The position numbers and the translations under genes are program-made. Positions 17,363 through 26,064 of a stretch of DNA of 64,000 nucleotides are shown here, piece by piece. Origin of the DNA: Kribbella qitaiheensis (GTDB lineage Bacteria; Actinomycetota; Actinomycetes; Propionibacteriales; Kribbellaceae); assembly GCF_014217565.1 (NCBI RefSeq), contig NZ_CP043661.1, forward strand, positions 6,014,001 to 6,078,000, given 5' to 3'. The notes beneath the pieces are model-generated. The model was not told the origin of the DNA. It searched no databases and saw only the letters and a program-made list of their open reading frames with translations. Each line of letters begins with the position of its first letter. Position 1 is the first letter of the stretch.

Positions 17363-17499
17363 CACCGAAGGGGTGGTTGGACTCGGCCGGCGCAGTTGCG
17401 TTGGCTGGCATCGGCGCACGGGCGCTCGCAGGGGACGCGCCGAGAGCCGCTGCCCGTCAGATGCTTTGCTTGTGGACTGACGATCTGGGGAAGATATGA
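17359..17499 (+). CDS. Possible 46-aa coupled small ORF
   Basis: GTG 17359 overlaps the stop of the membrane-protein gene by 4 bases, and its own stop overlaps the ATG of the next hydrolase by 4 bases. The peptide has an Ala/Gly-rich hydrophobic stretch (AGAVALAGIGARALAG) and ends LWTDDLGKI. The double 4-base overlap is what a real co-translated gene would show, and it would keep ribosomes moving through an operon. There is no homologue I recognise, and it could instead be a relic of a longer protein. Confidence 0.45.
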   Translation: MTPKGWLDSAGAVALAGIGARALAGDAPRAAARQMLCLWTDDLGKI

Positions 17500-18497
17500 C
17501 GATGCAGGCTGAACGTGCTGGGGTGACCACGTCTGATGGCGTGCGGTTGCATGTGGAGACGACTGGTTCGTCTGATGCGCCGGTGACTGTGGTGTTGGTG
17601 CACGGGTGGACGTGTTCGACCCGGAGCTGGCATCACCAGTTGAGCGGATTGCCGCAGGTGCTGGGGGCGTCGGCCGTGCGGGTTGTCGCGTATGACCATC
17701 GTGGGCATGGGCGGTCCGAGGCGGCGCCCGTGGGGACGACGCGGATCTCGCAGCTGGCGGATGACTTCGAGGCCGTGCTGGATTCCGTCGTGGGGGATGG
17801 GCCGGTGGTTTACGCCGGGCATTCGATGGGTGGGATGACGCTGATGGCGCTGGCCGATCAGCGGCCGGAGTTGTTCGGCTCGCGGATCAAGGCGGCGGCT
17901 TTGGTGAGTACGTCGTCGGGGCAGATCGCGTCGCGGGCCTTCGGCTTACCTGCTCGCTTCGACGGCGCAGCCGCGCTGGTGGCGCCGCGCGCGATGAATC
18001 TCGCCGGCGAGCGAATGGAGCGCCGGGCGCTCCGGCGATCCGCAGTACGGGGTGCGGCGGATGGCGGACGAGGTGCGGCGGAGGATGCTGCGGTGCGGGG
18101 GGCTTGGCGGGAGTTGGCTGGGGCTCGGTTGCGGCGGCCGGCTGTGCGGGAGTTGGTGTTCGGCAAGAAGGTGGATCCGGCTGAGGTGGACATCCTGATG
18201 GCGGATCTGGCCGTGACGCCTGGGCGCTCGTACAGTGGGTTCTTCGAGGCGATCAGCCGGCACGACCTCGGGCATGCGCTCGAGGTGCTCGGCGAGATTC
18301 CGGTCGAGATCATGCACGGCACCCGCGACCGGCTCCTGCCGCCGCGGCACGCGAACCGGATGGCGCAGCTCCTACCGAGCGCCCGCCTGTGGATGTACCC
18401 GGGCGCCGGCCACATGCTCATGCAGGAACGCCCCCGAGACGTGACCCACCGCCTGGCCTCGCTCGCCCGCAAGGCCGCACTCCCAGACCATCAATAG
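17496..18497 (+). CDS. Alpha/beta-hydrolase
   Basis: 333 aa. Oxyanion motif HGWTCSTRSW at about residues 35-44, nucleophile elbow GHSMGG at about 107-112, acid in HGTRDRLLPP and His in YPGAGHML. Esterase or lipase-like, cytoplasmic. The cap region around 18010-18160 is an Arg/Ala-rich low-complexity stretch coded by imperfect copies of GTGCGGCGGA, unusual for the family and possibly a slippage expansion. It is coupled by overlap to the small ORF and probably belongs to the membrane-protein operon controlled by the MerR protein. Confidence 0.85.
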   Translation: MTMQAERAGVTTSDGVRLHVETTGSSDAPVTVVLVHGWTCSTRSWHHQLSGLPQVLGASAVRVVAYDHRGHGRSEAAPVGTTRISQLADDFEAVLDSVVGDGPVVYAGHSMGGMTLMALADQRPELFGSRIKAAALVSTSSGQIASRAFGLPARFDGAAALVAPRAMNLAGERMERRALRRSAVRGAADGGRGAAEDAAVRGAWRELAGARLRRPAVRELVFGKKVDPAEVDILMADLAVTPGRSYSGFFEAISRHDLGHALEVLGEIPVEIMHGTRDRLLPPRHANRMAQLLPSARLWMYPGAGHMLMQERPRDVTHRLASLARKAALPDHQ

Positions 18498-18564
18498 ACC
18501 GGTCGCCGGGCTCGACCAAGATCTCGCCCGCCTGGCGGGGGGCGGGAGCAGCGACTATTGATGG
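18488..18564. terminator. Convergent-gene terminator hairpin
   Basis: CCATCAATAG at 18488-18497 (overlapping the hydrolase stop) pairs perfectly with CTATTGATGG at 18555-18564. The 57-base loop contains further GC-rich pairing. The element sits between the hydrolase gene and the convergent gene ending at 18578, so it could serve both. Confidence 0.6.
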
Positions 18565-18577
18565 CCTGGCGATCCGC

Positions 18578-18997
18578 CTAGAGCGCGCGCATCCGGTTGT
18601 TGCGAGCGTTGTGCTCGACCTCGGCCAGCCCGAGCGCCTCGAGCACCGGAGGCACGTAGTTGCCGAAGCGCCCACGGAACCCCTTCTTCAGCCCGTACCA
18701 GCCCCCGACCGGGTTGTCCTCCGACCGCGCCCACGCCTCGACCGTCCCGGGCGCCGCGGGCTTCTGCTCATCCGCGTTCCCCAACGGCATCCAGTCGCCG
18801 TGCGCCTTGAGCATCCCGTGCAGATCGTCGATACACCTCAACTGATAACTCAGCCGAGTGCTCCCGACCTGACACACCAACGCCGGCGGATCCGCCTGCT
18901 CATCGCGATAGATCTTGTACTCCGACCCGCCGGGCGGCGTACTCAACACCCACGGATCCTCTTTCGACCCACTCCCACCGAACGCAGCCTCAGCCAT
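18578..18997 (-). CDS. Conserved actinobacterial protein of unknown function
   Basis: 139 aa, soluble and Trp/Asp-rich. Conserved-looking blocks are GSKEDPWVLSTPPGGSEYKIYRDE, LVCQVGSTRLSYQLRCIDDL and NPVGGWYGLKKGFRGRFGNYVPPVLEALGLAEVE. I recognise the type from other actinobacteria (I think a DUF6855-like family, not verified) but know no function. Monocistronic, convergent with the hydrolase gene across a hairpin. Confidence 0.8.
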   Translation of the reverse strand: MAEAAFGGSGSKEDPWVLSTPPGGSEYKIYRDEQADPPALVCQVGSTRLSYQLRCIDDLHGMLKAHGDWMPLGNADEQKPAAPGTVEAWARSEDNPVGGWYGLKKGFRGRFGNYVPPVLEALGLAEVEHNARNNRMRAL

Positions 18998-19089
18998 GCT
19001 CCACCCCCATCTAGTACTCCGCAGGCTACGGAGATCAGGCGCTTTGCGGTAGATCCGCGATTCGCGCTCGCCGTAGGTTATGGTCCGCT

Positions 19090-19698
19090 GTGCTCAAGAA
19101 CACCGCTGCCCTGATCCTGGCGCTGACGCTTGCCGGCTGCTCCGGCGGGTCGGATGCTCCGGCCGCCGAGCAGAAGGCGAAACCCGTGGACCCGCGCTCG
19201 TCGGTGATCCAGTCCAAGTGGTGGACCTGGGCGGCACTTCCCGAGGACGTGAACCCGGTCGCGGACCGCACCGGTAAGCACTGCGCCGAGCAGCAGCCCG
19301 ACGGGATGTGGCTGGTTGCCGGGACCTTTGGCGGAGTCGCGAACCGCGCTTGTACGATCCCGGCCGGCCTACCGATCGTGGGGCCGGTGGTGAACACGAT
19401 CGGGGCCGACGAGGCGGACTGTCTGTCGTTCTCGAAGATCGCCGAGGGCAGCGTGAAGCTCGACGACGGCGCGCCCGAGATCATCGAGGTCGACCCGGTG
19501 CTGTTCCAGTTCGTCGCCAAGCAGGGGAACCCCTCGGGGTATGACGCAGGCCTGCTGAAGGGCTACGGGTGTGGGCTTTGGTTCACCGCGGGTCCGCTAA
19601 AACCGGGTACGCACACCTTGGTCATCAACGGAAAGAGCGGCGACTTCTCGGTCCAGGCGACCTACAACCTGACGGTGAAGGATGCCGCCGGCCTCTGA
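19090..19698 (+). CDS. Secreted lipoprotein, unknown function
   Basis: 202 aa from GTG 19090. A signal peptide ends in lipobox LAGC (Cys about residue 17), predicting lipid anchoring on the outer face of the membrane. The mature part contains several Cys residues (KHCAEQQ, NRACTIP, EADCLSF, YGCGLWF) that could form two disulfides. The C-terminus ends in beta strands (SVQATYNLTVKD). Such Cys-rich small lipoproteins are common in actinobacteria without known roles. No operon partner. Confidence 0.75.
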   Translation: MLKNTAALILALTLAGCSGGSDAPAAEQKAKPVDPRSSVIQSKWWTWAALPEDVNPVADRTGKHCAEQQPDGMWLVAGTFGGVANRACTIPAGLPIVGPVVNTIGADEADCLSFSKIAEGSVKLDDGAPEIIEVDPVLFQFVAKQGNPSGYDAGLLKGYGCGLWFTAGPLKPGTHTLVINGKSGDFSVQATYNLTVKDAAGL

Positions 19699-19776
19699 GC
19701 GGGGCCGCGCCGGTTGTGGCGCGGAGCACCTGCTGTCAGTCGCTGATCCTGGGCCGAAGCCGCCTAGGGTGGCTGG

Positions 19777-20940
19777 GTGCAGAATCTTCTGTCGGATCTG
19801 GTGGTTGTTGATCTCACTCGGGCGTTGGCGGGGCCGCAGGCGGCGATGATGCTGGGGGACCTTGGGGCTCGGGTGATCAAGGTCGAGACGCCTGCCGGCG
19901 GGGACGACAGCCGGGGGTGGGGGCCGCCGTTCGTGGGGGCGGAGGACGAGCGGGAGTCGACGTACTTCCTGTCTGCCAATCGGAACAAGGAGTCTGTCAC
20001 CGCTGACCTGAAGTCGGTGGAGGGCAAGGAGTTCCTGACCAAGCTGGTCCGGCGGGCCGACGTACTGATCGAGAACTTCCGGCCGGGGGTGCTGGACCGG
20101 CTCGGGTTCTCCAACGAGCGGTTGCACGAGCTGAACCCCGGGCTGGTGATCTTGTCGATCACCGGGTTCGGGCACGACGGGCCGGATGGTGGGCGGGCCG
20201 GGTACGACCAGATCGCGCAGGGGGAGGGCGGTCTGATGAGCATCACCGGGGCGGTCGAGCCGACGAAGGTCGGGGTGCCGATCGCGGATCTGCTGGCCGG
20301 GATGTACGGCGCGTACGGGGCGATGGCCGCGTTGCACGAGCGCAGCATCACCGGCAAGGGGCGGGTCGTTCGGACCAGTCTGTTGGCGTCGGTGGTCGGG
20401 GTGCACGCGTTCCACGGGACGAAGTGGACCGTGGCGGGGGAGTTGCCGGAGCGCGTCGGGAATCACCATGCGCAGATCGCGCCGTACGGGATGTATCGCA
20501 CCCGGGACGACATCGTGCAGGTGGCGGTCGGGAGCGAGGGGCAGTGGCGGACGTTCGCGCCGGTCGTCGGGCTGGATCCTGATGATCCGCGGTTCGCGGT
20601 CAATTCGCAGCGGGTGGCGCATCGCGATGAACTGACGGCCGCGATCGAGGTGGCGTTCGCGGCGGAATCGGCGGACGTGTGGCTGGAGCGGCTCGCGGCG
20701 GTGGGGATCCCGGCGGGGAAGGTGCGCGACTTCCAGCAGGTGTACGAGTGGGAGCAGACCCGATCGCAAGGCCTGCTGATCGACGTCGACCACCCGACGC
20801 TCGGCCGCATCCAGCTCCCCGGCCCGCCGCTCCGCTTCGACGACAACCCGTACGCCGGTGCCCGCGAGGCCAACCTCCCGCCACCCCGCCTCGGCGAACA
20901 CAACGCCACGGTCCAGGCCTGGCTGGACGAAGACGCCTGA
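19777..20940 (+). CDS. CaiB/BaiF-type CoA-transferase (family III)
   Basis: 387 aa from GTG 19777. Typical family III order: LVVVDLTRALAGPQAAMMLGDLGARVIKVE at the N-terminus, NRNKESVTADLKS, DVLIENFRPGVLDRLGFS, then GYDQIAQGEGGLMSITG around residue 145-160, where the Asp is the catalytic position expected for the family. The C-terminal region has VPAGKVRDFQQVYE and HPTLGRIQLPGPPLRF. It transfers CoA between a dicarboxylic or acyl-CoA and an acid; substrate unknown. Gene stands alone; a short inverted repeat (20962-20969 with 20997-21004) downstream may terminate it. Confidence 0.9.
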   Translation: MQNLLSDLVVVDLTRALAGPQAAMMLGDLGARVIKVETPAGGDDSRGWGPPFVGAEDERESTYFLSANRNKESVTADLKSVEGKEFLTKLVRRADVLIENFRPGVLDRLGFSNERLHELNPGLVILSITGFGHDGPDGGRAGYDQIAQGEGGLMSITGAVEPTKVGVPIADLLAGMYGAYGAMAALHERSITGKGRVVRTSLLASVVGVHAFHGTKWTVAGELPERVGNHHAQIAPYGMYRTRDDIVQVAVGSEGQWRTFAPVVGLDPDDPRFAVNSQRVAHRDELTAAIEVAFAAESADVWLERLAAVGIPAGKVRDFQQVYEWEQTRSQGLLIDVDHPTLGRIQLPGPPLRFDDNPYAGAREANLPPPRLGEHNATVQAWLDEDA

Positions 20941-20961
20941 CCCTTGGTGGTGCGCCGCCGA

Positions 20962-21004
20962 CACTCACCGTCGGGCGATCCCTGGGTTTGGTCGTTGGTG
21001 AGTG
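20962..21004. terminator. Possible terminator downstream of CoA-transferase gene
   Basis: CACTCACC (20962-20969) and GGTGAGTG (20997-21004) are perfect reverse complements with a 27-base loop, starting 22 bases after the CoA-transferase stop. The rest of the 284-base gap to the ABC operon holds no gene; its end carries the LacI-type operator. Confidence 0.4.
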
Positions 21005-21189
21005 GGGGAACCTTTCCATCCTGATCGAACAGGTGCCGGTCAGGGGTGGATCCGGCCTAGGGTCGGAAGGCTGCGGTCGAGCGCCGTTTCCGCCACCGTC
21101 TTCCTGCTCCTGATCGCGGACGCAAGCGGTTGGTCGGTGTCGATCCGGAGCCAGGGGTTGACGGGTCGCGGAGCAGAGGTCTAGCGTCC

Positions 21190-21205
21190 GGGAAATCGAT
21201 TACTC
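21190..21205. promoter_or_regulatory. LacI-type operator of the sugar ABC operon
   Basis: GGGAAATCGATTACTC lies 20 bases before the ATPase start and matches 13 of 16 positions of the perfect palindrome GGGTAATGGATTACCC in front of the LacI gene (26065-26080). Shared site implies one repressor for both units. Confidence 0.7.
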
Positions 21206-21224
21206 ACCCGATCGCGGAGGTGTC

Positions 21225-22781
21225 ATGGCCGAGGTCGCAGCGCTGGTCCGGATGGCGCGGATCGGCAAGCGATACGGCGGCGTCCACGCCTGCCGGGAGA
21301 TCGACTTCGACCTGGGTACGGGCGAGGTGCACGCGCTGCTGGGCGAGAACGGGGCCGGCAAGAGCACGCTGATGAAGATCCTGTCCGGTGACGTCACGGA
21401 CTACGACGGCCAGATCGAGATCAACGGTCAGCCCGTCACGTTCGCCGGTCCCACCGACGCGCAAGCGGCCGGGATCGCGATGATCCACCAGGAACTCGAC
21501 CTCGTCCCCGGCCTGTCCGTCGCCGACAACATCTTCCTCGGCCGCGAGCTCCGCACCCGCTGGCGCACGGTCGACCGCCGCCGGATGGAACGCGGAGCGC
21601 GCACCCTGCTCGAACGCAGCGGGGTGAAGCTCGACCCGCGCCGCCCAGTCGGCGAGCTACGCGTCGGTGAGCAGCAACTCGTCACCATCGCGAAGGCGAT
21701 CTCGCTCGACGCCCGGGTGCTGATCATGGACGAGCCGACCTCCGCGCTCACCTCCACCGAGGTCGAACGCCTCTTCGTGGTGATCCGCGAACTGCGCCGC
21801 AACGGCGTCGGCATCGTCTACATCTCGCACCGGATGGAAGAGATCGCCCAGGTAGCGGACCGCGCGACCGTCCTGCGGAACGGCCAGTTCGTCACCAGCT
21901 TCGACCCGCGCAAGCTCACCACTTCCGAGGTCGTCGAGGCGATGGTCGGCCGCCCGGTGCAGACCATGTTCACCACGCCCGATGCGGCGACCGGCGACGA
22001 GCTACTCCGCGTCGAGAACCTTGCGATCAAGCCCCGCCGCCCCCGTCCCGGCCGGCGCGATCCGGACGGCATCTCGCTCTCGGTCCGGGCGGGCGAGATC
22101 GTCGGCCTCGCCGGACTCCTGGGCGCGGGCCGGACCGAACTGCTCGAGACCCTGTACGGCGTGGCGCCGGGCGGCGTGCGCTCCGGCCGGATCGTGCTGC
22201 AGGGTAAGGAGATTCGGCCCCGCGGACCACGGCACGCGCTGAGCAACGGGATCGGATTCGTCCCGGAGGACCGGCGAGCATCGGGTCTGGTGCTGTTCCA
22301 CTCGATCCTGGCCAACACGGTGGTGTCCAGCCTCCCGGCGTACGGGCGGTTGGGGGTGATCGCGCGCCGGATGGAACGGGCCGCTTCGGTCAAGATGGCG
22401 GACCGGTTGCGGCTGAAGTACGGGCGGCTGCAGGACGACGTCGGGACGCTGTCCGGCGGGAACCAGCAGAAGGTCGTGTTCGGGCGGATGTTGCTGACCG
22501 AGCCGAAGCTGCTGCTGCTCGACGAGCCGACTCGCGGCGTCGACATCGGCGCGAAGGCCGAGATCTACCGGTTGCTGGGCGAGCTGGCGGGCCAAGGCAT
22601 CGGCGTACTGCTCGCGTCGTCGGAGTTGCCGGAGCTGGTCGGCGTCTGCGACCGGGTCGTCGTACTGCGGGACGGTCGCGACGTGGCGTCGTTCAGTACA
22701 GCCGAGTCGAGTGAGAGCGATCTGCTCGCCGCCGCGATGGGAGAGGGTGCCGTGTTCGAAGAGGTCGGAGGGCCGCAGTGA
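21225..22781 (+). CDS. Sugar ABC transporter ATPase (RbsA/MglA type)
   Basis: 518 aa with two fused nucleotide-binding domains. First: Walker A GENGAGKSTL, Walker B LIMDEPTSAL with the degenerate signature VGELRVGEQQL. Second: GAGRTELLETLYG in place of a standard Walker A, signature LSGGNQQKV and LLLLDEPTRGVDIGAK. This split is diagnostic of ribose/galactose-class ATPases. ATG 21225 follows CGGAGG. The gene overlaps the permease by 4 bases and is followed by a binding lipoprotein, giving a complete importer. Expression is probably repressed by the LacI protein encoded convergently downstream. Confidence 0.93.
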   Translation: MAEVAALVRMARIGKRYGGVHACREIDFDLGTGEVHALLGENGAGKSTLMKILSGDVTDYDGQIEINGQPVTFAGPTDAQAAGIAMIHQELDLVPGLSVADNIFLGRELRTRWRTVDRRRMERGARTLLERSGVKLDPRRPVGELRVGEQQLVTIAKAISLDARVLIMDEPTSALTSTEVERLFVVIRELRRNGVGIVYISHRMEEIAQVADRATVLRNGQFVTSFDPRKLTTSEVVEAMVGRPVQTMFTTPDAATGDELLRVENLAIKPRRPRPGRRDPDGISLSVRAGEIVGLAGLLGAGRTELLETLYGVAPGGVRSGRIVLQGKEIRPRGPRHALSNGIGFVPEDRRASGLVLFHSILANTVVSSLPAYGRLGVIARRMERAASVKMADRLRLKYGRLQDDVGTLSGGNQQKVVFGRMLLTEPKLLLLDEPTRGVDIGAKAEIYRLLGELAGQGIGVLLASSELPELVGVCDRVVVLRDGRDVASFSTAESSESDLLAAAMGEGAVFEEVGGPQ

Positions 22782-23935
22782 CGAAGGCACAGGACAAGCC
22801 CGCCGCCGGCGCGCGACCGGCGGACGAGCCCGCGACCGGCGCGCGACCGGCGGACGAGGCGCTGGCCGGCGTACGGCCGGGGGACGAGCGAGCTGGGGCC
22901 GCAGCCGGTGCGGCGGTCGGGGTGGCGAAGGCGCCGACTGCGATCGCGGAGAGCTCCGGCGGTGTGGTCGCGACGCTGTTCCGGTTCCAGAGCGTGTTCG
23001 GGCTGCTCGCGGTGTTCGTTGCCGCGATCATCTTCTCGCCCCGGCGCGACGGCGCGATCCTGTTCGTCAGCGCGGACAACCTGGCGAACGTCGTCCGGGC
23101 CGTCTCCGAGATCGGCATCATCGCGATCGGGATGACGTTCGTGATCCTGATCGGCGGGATCGATCTGTCCGTCGGCGCGGTACTCGGGCTGGCCGCGGTC
23201 GGCTCGGCGGTGCTGATGGTCGAGAGCGACTGGGGCTTCCTGCCGTCCGTCGTCCTGGTACTCGCGATCGGCCTCGTTTTCGGTGCGCTGCAAGGGATGG
23301 CGACGGCGATGATCGGCATCCAGTCGTTCATCGTGACCTTGGCCGGGCTGCAGATAGCCAGAGGTCTGGCCAGGATCTGGTCCGACGGCCAAGGCGTGGC
23401 GATTGCCTACGGCAACGGTCCGCACGAGGCGCCGGACTCGTTCGCGATCCTGGGCGAGCGGACCTTCGGCGGGCTGGTTCCGATCCCGGTGCTGATCTTC
23501 GCGGTGGTCGCGATCGCGGCCGTGGTCTTCCTCCGGGTCAGCGCGTTCTCCCGGCACCTGTACGCCGTGGGTGGCAACGAGAAGGCGGCCCGGCTGTCCG
23601 GCGTACCGGTGGTCCGGGTGAAGGTCGCCGTGTTCGCGATCTGCGGGCTGCTCGCCTCGCTGGCCGGGATCGTGCACGCCGTCCAGCTCAACCAGGGCAG
23701 CCCGAACGACGGCATCGGCTACGAGCTGGACGCGATCGCCGCGGTGGTGATCGGCGGCACCAGTCTGGCCGGCGGCCGCGGCTCCGTGGCCGGCACGGTG
23801 GCGGGCGCGCTGCTGCTCGGCGTACTGAACAACATCCTTGCCCTGAACAACATCGACTCCAACATCCAGCTCCTGATCAAGGGACTCGTGATCGTCGCGG
23901 CGGCCGCGCTGCAACGACTCCGTCCCGCCTCCTGA
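22778..23935 (+). CDS. Sugar ABC transporter permease (RbsC type)
   Basis: 385 aa from GTG 22778, overlapping the ATPase stop. Residues about 8-40 are three 10-residue repeats (AGARPADEP-like) coded by a 30-base tandem repeat, an unusual disordered cytoplasmic lead. From about residue 70 the BPD_transp_2 core follows, with about nine spans, FVILIGGIDLSVGAVLGL, IGIQSFIVTLAGLQIARGLA and GYELDAIAAVVIGGTSLAGGRGS, the signature stretches of ribose/xylose permeases. Forms the membrane channel for the binding protein encoded next. Confidence 0.93.
   Translation: MTKAQDKPAAGARPADEPATGARPADEALAGVRPGDERAGAAAGAAVGVAKAPTAIAESSGGVVATLFRFQSVFGLLAVFVAAIIFSPRRDGAILFVSADNLANVVRAVSEIGIIAIGMTFVILIGGIDLSVGAVLGLAAVGSAVLMVESDWGFLPSVVLVLAIGLVFGALQGMATAMIGIQSFIVTLAGLQIARGLARIWSDGQGVAIAYGNGPHEAPDSFAILGERTFGGLVPIPVLIFAVVAIAAVVFLRVSAFSRHLYAVGGNEKAARLSGVPVVRVKVAVFAICGLLASLAGIVHAVQLNQGSPNDGIGYELDAIAAVVIGGTSLAGGRGSVAGTVAGALLLGVLNNILALNNIDSNIQLLIKGLVIVAAAALQRLRPAS
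22801..22890 (+). repeat. Three 30-bp in-frame tandem repeats
   Basis: Units 22801-22830, 22831-22860 and 22861-22890; the first two are nearly identical (GCGCGACCGGCGGACGAG core), the third diverged. The unit length is a multiple of three, so copy changes keep the permease frame and alter only the length of its N-terminal Ala/Pro/Asp tail. Confidence 0.85.
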
Positions 23936-23954
23936 GACCCCAGAAAGGCTCGTC

Positions 23955-24962
23955 ATGCGAAAACTGCAAGCGCCCCTAGCCGCCGCGGCCGTTGCCGCCT
24001 TGGTACTCGCCGGCTGTGGCACCACCAGCGACCGTACGTCGGACACCCCGCAGGCGCAGAACTCCAAGGAGTGCAAGGGTGCGGACGGCAAGTACACGAT
24101 CGGGATGAGCCAGGCGAACGTCGCCGAGCCGTACCGGCAGCGGATGGACGACGACATCTTGGCCGCCGCCAAGGAGGTGCCGCAGTTCGAGGTGAAGTTC
24201 GCCGACGCGGCGCAGGACAACGCCAAGCAGGTGGCAGATGTCGAGAACTACATCACCCAGCAGATCGACCTGCTGATCATCAGCCCGAACGAGGCCAAAC
24301 CGCTGACCGCCGTGGTGAAGAAGGCCTACGACAAAGGCATCCCGGTTTTGGTCCTGGACCGCAAGGTCGAAGGTGACGCCTACACCGGCTTCATCGGTGG
24401 CGACAACGTGCAGATCGGCACCGAGGCCGGCAAGTACATCGCCGAGAAGCTGTTGCCGAACGGCGGCAACGTCGTCGAGCTGAAGGGCCTGGCCGGAGCG
24501 ACTCCGCAGACCGAGCGGCATGACGGGTTCATCGCCGGGATCAAGGGCAACCCGAAGGTCAAGGTGATCGCCAGTGCGAGCGGCGACTGGCTGCGGGAGA
24601 AGGGCCAGGCGCAGATGGACGCGCTGCTGAAGGCCAACCCGAAGATCGACGTCGTCTACTCCCACAACGACCCGATGGCCGAGGGCGCCTACCTGGCAGC
24701 CAAGGCGGTCGGCCGCGAGAAGGAGATGAAGTTCACCGGCATCGACGCGCTGCCGATCCCGTCCGGCGGCATCAAGGCGGTCGAGCAGGGCCGGCTCAGC
24801 GCGACGTTCACCTACCCGACCAACGGCAAGGAAGCGATCGCCGCCGCGAAGAAGATCCTGGTCGACTGCGGCACCATCGAGAAGTCCCAGACCCTGCAGA
24901 CCCGCCTGATCGACGAATCCAACGCCGCCGCGATCTACGCCGAGGAGAACCCCACCGGGTAA
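23955..24962 (+). CDS. Sugar ABC transporter substrate-binding lipoprotein
   Basis: 335 aa. Lipobox LAGC near residue 21 gives a lipid-anchored extracellular binding protein. The periplasmic-binding-protein type 1 fold is seen in KYTIGMSQANVAEPYRQRMDDDI, ITQQIDLLIISPNEAKPLTAVV, GIPVLVLDRKV, FIGGDNVQIGTEAG and VVYSHNDPMAEGAYLAAKAVG. The layout resembles ribose/galactose/galactofuranose binders (RbsB, YtfQ), but the sugar cannot be assigned. Last gene of the three-gene operon, ended by the hairpin at 24980-25029. Confidence 0.92.
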   Translation: MRKLQAPLAAAAVAALVLAGCGTTSDRTSDTPQAQNSKECKGADGKYTIGMSQANVAEPYRQRMDDDILAAAKEVPQFEVKFADAAQDNAKQVADVENYITQQIDLLIISPNEAKPLTAVVKKAYDKGIPVLVLDRKVEGDAYTGFIGGDNVQIGTEAGKYIAEKLLPNGGNVVELKGLAGATPQTERHDGFIAGIKGNPKVKVIASASGDWLREKGQAQMDALLKANPKIDVVYSHNDPMAEGAYLAAKAVGREKEMKFTGIDALPIPSGGIKAVEQGRLSATFTYPTNGKEAIAAAKKILVDCGTIEKSQTLQTRLIDESNAAAIYAEENPTG

Positions 24963-24979
24963 CCCCCACCGCCACAGTC

Positions 24980-25029
24980 CTTGCGTCCGAAGACCCGAGG
25001 GCCCTGACCTCGGGTTCTTCGGACGCAAG
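24980..25029. terminator. 50-nt hairpin, copy A of a dispersed palindrome
   Basis: Outer arms CTTGCGTCCGAAG and CTTCGGACGCAAG and inner arms CCCGAGG/CCTCGGG form a stem of about 20 bp with one bulge. It lies between the convergent binding-protein and LacI genes and would terminate both. A second 50-nt element with the same outer arms occurs at 48161-48210. Confidence 0.85.
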
Positions 25030-25032
25030 CAG

Positions 25033-26028
25033 TCAGCCTCGGTGCGAGCTGCCGCGTTCGATCAGGCGGGCGCCGAGGGTGGTGGTTGTGGGGGGACGGG
25101 TGTTGTCGGCGATTCTTGCCAGTAGCAACCGTGCGGCGACCGTGCCGATCTCGTATGCGGGCTGGGCGACCACCGACAGCGGCGGATCCACCAGCTCTGC
25201 CCACGGAGCGTCGTCGAATGCCACCAGCCCGACATCTCTGCCAGGCCGGGTCCCGTGTTCCTGAAGCGCCTGCAGTACGCCGACCGCCATCGCGCTGTTG
25301 GCGACGAGCAGCGCGTCCGGAGGCTCCTCCTGGTTGAGCAGTTCCTGCGCCGCCCGATGCGCTCCGGCCGCCTTGTATTCGGTACGTCGCACCAGCTTCG
25401 TCGTACTGCGGCGCTTGGCCGACTTCAACGCATCGCGGTAGCCCGCGAGGCGGTCATCCGCAGTACGGACTCCCAACGGGCCGGTGATGCACCCGATCCG
25501 GTTGTAGCCCTGGGCAACGAGATGGGCAGTCGCCTGTCGAGCGGCGAGCCGGGTATCGACCAGAACCACATCGCTTTCCTGCTCCGGCAACGGCCGGTCG
25601 ACGGCGACGAACGCAGTACCGCGGGTCACCAGCTTGCCGACCGAGGACGTCGTGCCGGTGGGGGACAGGATGACGCCGGCGACACGCTCCTGGATCGCGA
25701 TGTCGATGTAGCGGTTCTCCTTGTCCGCGTTCTCGTCGGAATTGCAGAGGACCACCGAGTAGCCGACCTCGTGCGCGACGTCCTCGACGCCGCGAGCGAT
25801 CGCGGTGAAGAACGGGTTCTCCACGTCGGAGATGATCAGCGCGACCACCGCGGCCTCCTGACGGCGCAGGTTCCGGGCCGGGCCGTTCGGCTGGTAGCCG
25901 AGCTCGTCGGCGGCCTTGCGGACCCGTGCCACCAGCTCGGGATCGACCGTCGACTTGCCGTTCAGGGCCCGCGAGACGGTCGCCGTGGAGACCCCCGCCA
26001 GGGCCGCGACCTCGCTGATCCTCGCCAT
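25033..26028 (-). CDS. LacI-family transcriptional repressor
   Basis: 331 aa. Helix-turn-helix ISEVAALAGVSTATVSRALNG at residues 3-23 and hinge helix LGYQPNGPARNLRR at about 48-61, then the periplasmic-binding-like sensor domain (VVALIISDVENPFFTAIARGVED, SDENADKENRYIDIAI, GLVAFDDAPWAELVDPPLSVV). The sensor domain matches the sugar-binding fold of the neighbouring transporter. It is convergent with the sugar ABC operon, has a perfect palindromic operator at its own start and a matching one before the ABC operon, so it likely represses both until the sugar is present. Confidence 0.93.
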   Translation of the reverse strand: MARISEVAALAGVSTATVSRALNGKSTVDPELVARVRKAADELGYQPNGPARNLRRQEAAVVALIISDVENPFFTAIARGVEDVAHEVGYSVVLCNSDENADKENRYIDIAIQERVAGVILSPTGTTSSVGKLVTRGTAFVAVDRPLPEQESDVVLVDTRLAARQATAHLVAQGYNRIGCITGPLGVRTADDRLAGYRDALKSAKRRSTTKLVRRTEYKAAGAHRAAQELLNQEEPPDALLVANSAMAVGVLQALQEHGTRPGRDVGLVAFDDAPWAELVDPPLSVVAQPAYEIGTVAARLLLARIADNTRPPTTTTLGARLIERGSSHRG

Positions 26029-26064
26029 CGCACCTCCCGTTGCCTGGAGGTCACCTTAGCGGTC

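Noticed and set aside
15623..17530. 635-codon minus-strand frame opposite the 603-aa membrane protein
   Set aside because: Product is Arg/Pro/Gln/Asp-rich without spans or motifs; the plus-strand frame has proper start, ribosome-binding site and membrane spans.
22565..24226. 553-codon minus-strand frame across the sugar ABC operon
   Set aside because: Shadow of the ATPase, permease and binding-protein genes, low-complexity product.
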